DNA from: Lysinibacillus sphaericus
Lineage (GTDB): Bacteria; Bacillota; Bacilli; Bacillales_A; Planococcaceae
Direction of reading: 5' to 3'
NCBI RefSeq assembly: GCF_006864135.1
Contig: NZ_SADV01000012.1
Span: 1 to 64,000, forward strand
DNA: 64,000 bases
Below, one piece after another: positions 52,448-61,700 of the stretch. Position 1 is the stretch's first letter, and each line of letters opens with the position of its first letter. The notes under the pieces were generated by a model. It saw nothing but the letters and a program-made list of their open reading frames with translations, ran no database searches and had not been told where the DNA came from. The translations under genes were made by a program, and so were the position numbers.

Positions 52448-53146
52448 TTGAATAAAATATTACTTGTAGAAGACGATGAAGCTCTCGGTCTAGCCATTGA
52501 ATTTTCATTAAGAAATGAAGATTATGAGGTGATTAGAGCTACTAGTGTAAAAGAAGCGAAAAGCCAATTTAATGATAATATTTTTGACTTGGCTATCTTA
52601 GATATCAACCTTCCGGATGGAAATGGTTATGACTTATGTTTGCACTTCAAAAAACAAAATCATGCAACAGCTATTATATTCTTAACAGCTTTGGATGAAG
52701 AGGCAAATGTAGTAATGGGACTAGATATTGGCGGAGACGATTATATAACAAAGCCTTTTCGGGTTAGAGAACTTATGTCGAGAGTAAAAGTACAATTACG
52801 TAAACAAGCTAGATTGGAAGAAGTTTCAATGATTTTAATATCTGAAAATATAAAGGTGGATATGAACCAAGTAAAGGTCTATAAAAATCAAGGTATTGTT
52901 CCATTAACAACCTTAGAATATAAGCTTTTGTTAACTTTTATGAAAAACGCTCACAAACTATTAGAAAGAGATGAAATCCTACTGAAAATAACAGAAGAAG
53001 ATGATGTTTTTTTTGGTGAAAATACGTTATCTGTATACATAATGCGTTTAAGAGAAAAAATTGAAGATGACCCCAAAAATCCACAGTTTATCATTACTAA
53101 AAGAGGATTAGGATATCATTGGGATAAGGATGTGAACCGAGAATAG
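52448..53146 (+). CDS. OmpR-family response regulator
   Basis: A 232-residue regulator. The receiver domain has LLVEDDEALGLAIEFSLRNE (acidic pair), LAILDINLPDGNGYDLCLHF (phospho-Asp about 52), FLTALDEE (Thr) and DDYITKPFRVRELMSRVKVQ (Lys). The winged helix follows (VPLTTLEYKLLLTFMKNAHK; NTLSVYIMRLREKIEDDPKN; FIITKRGLGYHW). It likely controls the ABC operon just upstream. TTG start after GGAAGGAGAA. The kinase gene begins directly after its stop. Confidence 0.88.
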   Translation: MNKILLVEDDEALGLAIEFSLRNEDYEVIRATSVKEAKSQFNDNIFDLAILDINLPDGNGYDLCLHFKKQNHATAIIFLTALDEEANVVMGLDIGGDDYITKPFRVRELMSRVKVQLRKQARLEEVSMILISENIKVDMNQVKVYKNQGIVPLTTLEYKLLLTFMKNAHKLLERDEILLKITEEDDVFFGENTLSVYIMRLREKIEDDPKNPQFIITKRGLGYHWDKDVNRE

Positions 53147-54385
53147 ATGATGAAAAATACCGAATTGAAAGGTTATATGATAATACTGGTGGTTTTATTT
53201 TCTCTATTTATCGTTTATCAGTTAATTTCACATCAAATATTTTACAATCATTTAAAAACAGATTCTATTACAGCTTGGGGAGAAATTACCGCTAAATTGA
53301 TTGAACAAAATCCGGAGAATGAAGCAGAAATTATGAAAGTCTTTACAAGTAATTCTTCTGATTCAAGTAAGTATCAGGAGAAAGGGAGAGAAATCTTTAG
53401 GCAGTATGGATTATACGAAGATTTGGAGACGAAACTTTTTCCACTTTTAAATAACCATATTTCTAGCTTTAATCAAACAATACTTTTGGGAATGATTTGT
53501 TTCGGATTAATACTGTTTCTGGCAAACTATATACAATACAAGATTATTTTCAATAAAATTAAGCAACTTACATCAACTGCTAAGAAAATAATTGATGGAG
53601 ATTACTCGGTTACAATAAATGAAAATAAAGAAGGAGAAATCGCCAAATTAGCTGTTTCATTCCGCTCCATGAAAGACATCATTAGAAAAAATATGAAGGA
53701 TTTACTTGTAGAGAAGGAATTTTTAGGACGAATGTTGCAAGACATATCCCATCAATTAAAAACGCCACTTTCAACTATATCAATCTATAATGAAATGTTA
53801 TTGATTGAAGACTTGCCCCGTCAGAAACAAGTTCAATTATTGCAAAATAATGAAATTCAAATCTCCAGAATGAATGTTTTAATTCAAAACTTGTTAAAAG
53901 TAGCGAAAATTGATGCCAAAGCAATTTCATTTAATAAAGAACCGTTAAACTTGGTGAATACTATTAAAGAAGTTTTGAATCGTTTGGAAAATATAATTAA
54001 TGAAAGGGATTTGTCAATTGACTGGGACGGTACGGAGGAAGTAGTGATTATCCACGATAAATTATGGATGCAAGAAGCTTTGATGAACTTGCTAAAAAAT
54101 GCGATTGAGCATTCTAAACCTGGTGAGAAAATCACACTTCAAGTCATGGATACACCGATTTATACAGAGCTCGTAATTCAAGATTTTGGAGAAGGGATTG
54201 CTGCTGAAGACTTACCACATATTTTTAATCGATTCTACAAAGCAAGCACTTCTAAAAAACATGATTCTACAGGGATTGGCTTGGCTTTAACAAAAGCGAT
54301 TATTGAAGCTCATCAAGCTTTGATTAAAGTTGAAAGTGTGAAAAATGCTTATACAAAGTTTACAATTACCTTTATAAAATTTTAA
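53147..54385 (+). CDS. Sensor histidine kinase
   Basis: A 412-residue kinase. Two membrane helices (about residues 9-25 and 112-130) flank an extracytoplasmic part of about 85 residues. A HAMP segment (KQLTSTAKKIIDGDYSVTIN) follows, then HisKA with phospho-His in DISHQLKTPLSTISIYNEML and the ATPase domain: MNLLKNAIEHSKPGEKI (N box), QDFGEGIAAEDLPHIFNRFY (G1/F) and TGIGLALTKAIIEAH (G2). The extracellular domain is larger than in BceS-type kinases, so it may sense its ligand directly. ATG 53147 follows the regulator stop without spacing. Confidence 0.87.
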   Translation: MMKNTELKGYMIILVVLFSLFIVYQLISHQIFYNHLKTDSITAWGEITAKLIEQNPENEAEIMKVFTSNSSDSSKYQEKGREIFRQYGLYEDLETKLFPLLNNHISSFNQTILLGMICFGLILFLANYIQYKIIFNKIKQLTSTAKKIIDGDYSVTINENKEGEIAKLAVSFRSMKDIIRKNMKDLLVEKEFLGRMLQDISHQLKTPLSTISIYNEMLLIEDLPRQKQVQLLQNNEIQISRMNVLIQNLLKVAKIDAKAISFNKEPLNLVNTIKEVLNRLENIINERDLSIDWDGTEEVVIIHDKLWMQEALMNLLKNAIEHSKPGEKITLQVMDTPIYTELVIQDFGEGIAAEDLPHIFNRFYKASTSKKHDSTGIGLALTKAIIEAHQALIKVESVKNAYTKFTITFIKF

Positions 54386-54488
54386 AATGTTTTATATCTG
54401 AATCAGTTTTTAAGGTTGTAGTCGATCCGTGCAAAAACCATACAAAGTTTTCTACATGATTATACATTGTGACTTTACATAACAGAAA

Positions 54489-54533
54489 GGCAGTAGTAAC
54501 AAGGAACAAGTCCTTGTTACTACTGCCTTTTTT
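54489..54533 (+). terminator. Strong terminator of the ABC/two-component block
   Basis: GGCAGTAGTAACAAGG pairs perfectly with CCTTGTTACTACTGCC (16 bp), followed by TTTTTT. Confidence 0.92.
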
Positions 54534-55697
54534 ATGAATATTATTGATAATTCAAATCTTCCAACCTATCCGTTTAGTTTTTAGAAGAAATCTAAGAGTT
54601 GCTGAGAAATAATTAGGTTGAGTGGATTCTATTATCGTTATAACTTAGTAAGATAATATTTCAAATTGTAAGAGAACAGTTATTCATTTAAACAAAGAAA
54701 ATTTATATCTTTAAAATGAAACAATTGGACAAAAGCGAGGTAAATAATAGGACTTTTGAAGAAAAATTACAAGCATATCAGAACTTTTGGTATAAGTCGA
54801 TTTGCATCTTCAACTACTGAGTATAAGCTAAGAGGGGGTATAGAAAAGAACACAATATAAAAAATTAGGTAGAGAGAAGGACCTGCTGAAATACTTTAGT
54901 TGATAATCGAATGTACAGTTCAAAGAATATTTGAAAAGGAAGGAGAAGTTTTATAGGGATAATTTGTCATATTCATTCCAAAAATATACTGGTTTTTTAT
55001 GTTATTATAACTAATGATTGCTATCGAGATGTTGTGTCAAGCAATTGGAATTTATGTCCTTAACCCATCCTAGCTTTATAAAAGATGAGCAATTACCTCG
55101 CTTATTTGGTAAAATTTGACAATTTGTTATACCTGTCATATACTATTGCCATGCTTTGCGATATATAAATATAAAACTTTGTACAGGTAATAAAATTTGA
55201 TGTAGGAAAAGTTTACATTCGAGATTAGCTCAGTTTTAGTTGACGTTGGGTGGTTGCCATAGTTGATAAAGAGGATGCTTAAGGTTATTCATTAACACAG
55301 CAAGTACATAATGGATTTTTTAAAATCTACACTGTAACCGTTATTGCGTCGTTTACAAACTCGAACTAGGGGTTTGTGTAGTAACGGAACAAAAAAGCAA
55401 TATAACTCCATACCTCTTATATTTTATTTCCCTTTAATTTTTAGTAACAGTCCAAAATCTTTCAACTCCCTCTAGTAAGTGAAATGAATATCCTTTCCAT
55501 AATACTTATAAGTGCATGTCCTACTGGAGTGAGTTCTTTGTTTGATCACCTGTATTATTATAAGGGTCAAGCCACGACTAATTCCACAACTGAAGCGTAG
55601 CGAAATGCGTTAGTAATCTTTAGTAAACATATTCCTCTCTTCTCACATTCAAGAGTTTCTATACACATTTATATAAGCAAAACTATACATTTTAAAA
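54534..55697. other. Gene-free 1.1-kb region before the NRPS
   Basis: No credible gene. I see a large stem-loop (CCGTTA at 55338 with TAACGG at 55382 and an inner ACAAAC/GTTTGT stem) and many stops in all frames. A reverse-strand stretch near 55490-55560 reads NKELTPVGHALISI, faintly like the end of a LysR protein, too short to call. It may be the remains of a neighbour gene of the NRPS. Confidence 0.4.
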
Positions 55698-55726
55698 TAT
55701 TATCATTGTGTATTCTATTGATAATA
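55698..55726 (+). promoter_or_regulatory. Inverted repeat directly upstream of the NRPS
   Basis: TATTATCA and TGATAATA are exact 8-bp arms 13 bases apart, ending 4 bases before the AGGAGG site. It could be an operator or an mRNA hairpin that masks the ribosome site. The half-site resembles part of a Fur box, but the spacing does not fit. Confidence 0.4.
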
Positions 55727-55741
55727 ATTAGGAGGATCAGT

Positions 55742-58700
55742 ATGAACCGATTTGTTAAAGTAGAAAATGCCCAGTTGATAACTGAGGCTCAATACGATGT
55801 AACAGAAAATCAGAAAGTATTATGGTTGGCACGTCAAATGGACATAGAAGCGGGCATTTATAATGAACCCGTATCTATACAAATAAAAGGAGACTTAGAT
55901 CATAAAAAATTACAAAAGGCCTTGCAATATGTTGTAGCGAAACACGTAGCGTTACAAATGAATATTGTATCTACGAATAACGGTCTGAAGCAATTAAGGA
56001 AAGAACAATTTCATGTAAACATGGATTTTTATGATTGGTCTTCCTATCCTAGCGCCATAAGAGATCAGATGTTGGACAAATCTTTGAAATTAAATCTTCA
56101 CACAAGATTTGATCTAACCTCAGATGCTTTGTTTCGGTTTCAACTGTATCAGTTGGAACCAAATGAATATCTCCTTCACATGATGTTTCATCATATTATT
56201 TATGATGGATGGAGTTTAGGATTATTCTTGCAAGATTTAGAACAGGCCTATTCATTAGATCTAACTTTTGAAATAGAAAAGAACAATCATAGACTACATA
56301 TGTATGAAAAACTTTTACATAAACATCAAAATTATATTGGAACAGAGGATTATGTTACTTCAGAAAAATATTGGAGTATAAAATTAGAAGGTACCTTACC
56401 GTGGAGTGAATTTCCAACAAGTTGCGCAAAGTCACCTGTACCAACATATCAAGGAGGAGCTTTACAATATGCAATAAAGCCTTCTTTATCTAACCTTATA
56501 AAACAATTTTCAAAGGAAAAGCAAGTTAGCTCATACCGTGTATGGCTAAGCATCTATGTTGTTTTATTACATCAAATGACAAATCAGACAGACTTGGTAG
56601 TTGGAATGCCAATTAACACGAGAAGCAGTGACGAAGAAGCGCGAGAGGTATTTGGCTACTTTGTGAATACAGTCCCACTACGTATAGCATTTTCACCGAC
56701 CGAGACTTTTACAGAGTTAGTTCAAAAAGTGAATGACTCAGTAAAAGAGGCTATTGCACATGGAGATTATCCATTGAACCATTTGATTCAGCAAGTTAAG
56801 AATCGAGAAGAAAATAACACGTCTTTATATTCAACAGTATTCAACATGGTGAAACTTCCGAATTTCAGAATGGAAGACTTAGAAACGAAAGTCATTACAC
56901 ATCAAAATCGAATAAGTGTGTTTAATATGGTATGGCGATTAGTTCAAAACCAAAGTGATGCTTTAAATATTGAAATTGATTATAACGCAGGTATATATGA
57001 TGAAAACGACATACAGAACTTTATAGATAGATTTCAACATTTACTACAGGCATTGATAGAAAACAGTGACAAACCTATATCCAATCTAGAGTTGCTTTTA
57101 CCACAGGATATTGATGTTTATCAAAACACATTGGCTGTGAAAAATGTGCCGCCTATGACATTAGATCAACTCATTGATGAACAAGCGGATATACACCCAG
57201 ATCGTATTGCTATAACGATGGGTCAACAAAATATCACTTATCAAGAGTTACGGGTCTTGTCAAACCAAGTGGCACAAACTTTATTGCGCCAAGGATTTCA
57301 AAAACAAAACCGTGTAAGTATCATCATGAATCGTAGTATAGAAGCCGTTGTTTCAATGATTGGAGTATTAAAGGCAGGAGGTACCTATGTACCTGTGGAG
57401 CCAGATTTTCCTGTAGACCGGGTTCGTTTTATATTACAGGATAGTGAGTCAACTCATATTATTACAAGTCATAAGTTCAGTTTACAACATATTCAACTAG
57501 ATCAAAAAGTTATTTTATATGAAGACATGTCTAAACAGTCCATTATTGAGCAAGCGAAACGAACACATGCAACGGAAGATGCCGCCTATATCATTTATAC
57601 ATCTGGTTCTACTGGAAATCCTAAAGGTGTATTGATTCCTCATAAGGGAGTAATTCACTTTATACAATCCTTAAAAGATACGTATCATTTTCAGAAAAAT
57701 CACGTACATCTGCAATTTGCATCACTTATCTTTGATGCATCCGTCTGGGAAATCTATAGTAGTTTGTTAACTGGTGGGAGGCTTTATATTTTATCGGAAA
57801 TAGAAAGAAAATCTTTCAACCACTTTATCGAGGCTATTGAGAAGCAACAAGTAAATTTTTGTCTTTTACCTACTGTATTTTTCCATACCTTAACGCAAGC
57901 GTCTCTGCATGAATTAGAAAAATTAAAATCACTAAACTATATATTTGTTGGTGGAGAGACATTGCTACCAGAAACAGTAAGAAAATGGCAAGAAAAAGTA
58001 GATTTAAAAATTCCGATTGTAAATGCATATGGTCCAACAGAATCGACAGTCTGTGTCGCCACATATCCGATTATCAACAAGGTAAATGAAACACAAGTAA
58101 ATATACCAATTGGGAAACAGTTATCTCATACAGAAATCTATATTTTGAACGAACAGCATCAAATTTGTCCACCGTACGTACCTGGAGAGATTTATATTGG
58201 TGGGAATAGCCTTGCGCAGAAATATGTCAATCAACCTGATAAAACAAAAGAATCATTTATAACTGTAAATTTACCAACTTCGTCTAAGGCAAGACTATAT
58301 AAAAGTGGTGATCAAGGTCTTATCACACAAGATGGACAAGTTGAATTTTTAGGACGTATAGATAAGCAGGTGAAGATTCGTGGATATCGTATCGAGTTAG
58401 AAGAAATCGAAGAACAAATGCTCCGACACCCATCTATTCAACATTCATCTGTGATAGTTTATCAGAATAAAAAAGGCGATCAGCAATTGATTGCTTTCTA
58501 CATATTGCAAAAAGAGGCTATTGTGGCTGCTGATGATATTCAAGCATACCTTTCAGAAAAGTTACCTTATTTTATGCTACCGAATTACATGCAAGATGTT
58601 GAGGCGTTTCCTTTAACACCGAGCGGCAAGATAGATTATAACTCATTACAAAAGCAAGCAGAGTCTGTATTAGAAAACCGTACTCAAAGATATATTCCAC

Positions 58701-61700
58701 CCAATACAAATACTGAAATACAATTACAAAATATCTGGGCAGAAGTTTTACGGATGAATTCTGAACAGATAAGTATCGAAGATGATTTTTTCACGATTGG
58801 TGGACATTCTTTACTCACAGTCCAAGTCATTAATCGTATTCATGCCAGACTCCGTGTACAGATAAGTTTAAAAGACTTATATGTATATCGAACGATTCAT
58901 ACATGTGCTGATTATATAGACCGATTAAATCCTATAGATATTGAAGACGTAATTCCACAAATTCCTGAACAAACGTATTACCCGTTATCCCATGCACAAA
59001 AAAGACTTTGGTTTTTATACAAAAGGTATCCAAAAGATCGAACATATGATATCCCTATCCAGGTACAAATACAGCCCGGTATACAAATCAAAATGTTGAA
59101 CAAAGCTTTATATGAAGTTGTAAAACGACATGAAATTTTTCGAACGGTTTTCATGGAAAAGCAAGGGGAGCCTGTGCAACACATACGAGAAGAAATAGAC
59201 GCGATAGCTACACACGTGGATATTACCAAAATTAAAAAGAGTAAACAAGCAGCATATAGGTTGAAGTGTATACGGGAGATTGATTCTAAAGAGTTTAATT
59301 TAGAACAGGGTCCATTATTCCGAACGATACTATTCACAGAGAGTGAAGATTGCTCTTGGTTATATTTGAATTTCCATCATATTATTATGGATGAATGGAG
59401 TTTACAACGTTTTCTAAAGGAGCTATTGGAGGTATATGATGAAATATTACTAAATAAAATTGTGCATGCTACCAAACCTACTGTTAGATATGTTGATTAT
59501 GTCGCATGGCAATATGAACATCTTTCGTTAGGAACGTGGGAAATAGAAAAAAAATATTGGAGACAAGAGTTCCAAAACGTTCTACCTCAATTATCACTAC
59601 CATACGATCGAATGCGTCCTAGTACTCCTTCAAATCATGGTGCGGTGCTTTCTAAGAAAATAGACCAGATAAATTTGGCAGGATTAAAAAAACTTGCACA
59701 ACAAGAGGAAGTTTCACTATTCATACTGCTATTCACTGCTTACACGCAATTTTTACAGCAGATATGTGGGCAGAATGACCTCATTGTAGGAACACCTGTG
59801 ACAGGGAGACAACATACAGCATTTGAAGATGTACAAGGTTTCTTTGTCAACACAGTTGCAATTCGAGTAGATACAACAGATGCAGCTACAATGAAAGAAT
59901 TGTGTGAAGTTGTAAAAGAGAAATGTCTTTTGGCATTCCAACATCAAAACTATCCATTTGATAAGGTAATTGAAGCAGTAAACCCTGAACGAAGAGCACA
60001 TGATAATCCAATTTTCCAAACTATGTTTAGTTATCAACAGTACTCAGCTCAACAACATAACTTGCATCGATTGGATATACAACCTGTAGAACAAGCAATT
60101 AGTAAATTTGACTTATCTCTTACATTTGTGGAGGAAGATGATGGTCTAATTATGGATTTAGAATATAATACTGATTTGTTTGAAAGAACAACGATTTCAC
60201 GTTTTGCAGAACAACTATTGCAAACTATCCAGATGATACAAACAGATTTTACTACATCTCTTTGTCAATTAAATATATTGAGTGATACAGATAAATCTAT
60301 GTATCAAAAATTGAATGATACGTATATGGCGATACCACAACATTCATCAATACAGGAACGTTTTTATCGGCAAGTGTATAAAAGACCCGATGCGATCGCA
60401 ATTTCTACGGAGGATAGGTTATATACTTATGAAGAGGTGAATCATTATTCTAATCAAATTGCTCATTATTTGATTGAAAAAGGAATTCAGCTCAATGATG
60501 TAGTTGCCATTTTCTTAGACCGAAGTTTAGAAAGTATTGTATGTATGTTGGGGGTTCTCAAAGCTGGCGGTACCTATGTGCCTATTGATATTAAATATCC
60601 GCCAGAACGTGTATCGTATATTTTAAATGACAGTAAGGCAAAGCTAATTCTAACGAAAAATTCTCTAAAAAAAGAATCACTATCTCATTATGAACAAGTA
60701 GCTGTAATAGAAGATATGTTAGCATCGTCTGCGATTCAAGACATCTTAAACAAAAATACAGCGGAAGACACAGCTTATATGATCTACACATCTGGATCGA
60801 CGGGAAATCCGAAAGGTACATTACTCCGACATGCTGGCGTACTGAATTTAGTGGAATGGCGCTCACAAACATTCCATATAACAGAGCAAGATGTGTTATC
60901 TCAGTTTTACTCTCACAGTTTTGATTCGTCTGTTTCGGAAATTTTTTCAGCTTTATTAACTGGAGCAAGACTTCATTTGTTAAATGAGGAACAACGTTAC
61001 TCTTCACAGGCATATTTCGATGCAGTTTCTACTTATAACATTACGATTTCAGACGTGGCAACAGCCTTTTTTAAACAATTAGCAAATGGAGTTTCTTCAA
61101 AACAGCTCATTCCATTAAAAAGTTTACGTGTGCTAATTATGGGAGGAGAAGCTGCATCTGCAGAGGCTATTCGAATATGGCAATCTGAAATGAGTGATAC
61201 TGTACAGATTGTCAATGAATATGGACCTACGGAAACAACAGTTAGTTCGTTGTATCACTCTGTTTCTACAAAAGTGGATAGTACAGTTACCCAGATTCCT
61301 ATTGGGAAGCCTATTGCTAATACAAAAGTCTATATCTTAAACGAAAACATGCAGCTGTGTCCAATAGGTGTAATAGGAGAACTGTACATTGAGAGTGTAG
61401 GAACAGCAATCGGGTATGTAAATCAGCCAGATAGAACCAAACAATCATTTTTATCTAACCCGTTTTCTAAAGAAAATCATTCTATTTTATATCGGACAGG
61501 AGATCTAGTACGCCTAGAATCAAATGGAAGTGTAGAATATATGGGTAGACGTGATAGACAAGTGAAAATAAGAGGATATCGTATTGAACTAGGAGAAATT
61601 GAAGATGTACTTGTGCAAGAGCCTCGCATTCAACAAGCGGTGGTTCTACCTGATGCAGAAGGAAAAGAATTACACGCATATTTCACTGTTCATAATCAAA

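Noticed and set aside
55490-55560. Reverse-strand similarity to a LysR C-terminus (NKELTPVGHALISI)
   Set aside because: Only about 14 residues, no upstream continuation in frame; could be chance.
55698-55726. Fur box before the NRPS
   Set aside because: Half-site resembles TGATAAT, but the 13-base gap does not fit the 7-1-7 or 19-bp Fur motif seen at 12342 and 13453.
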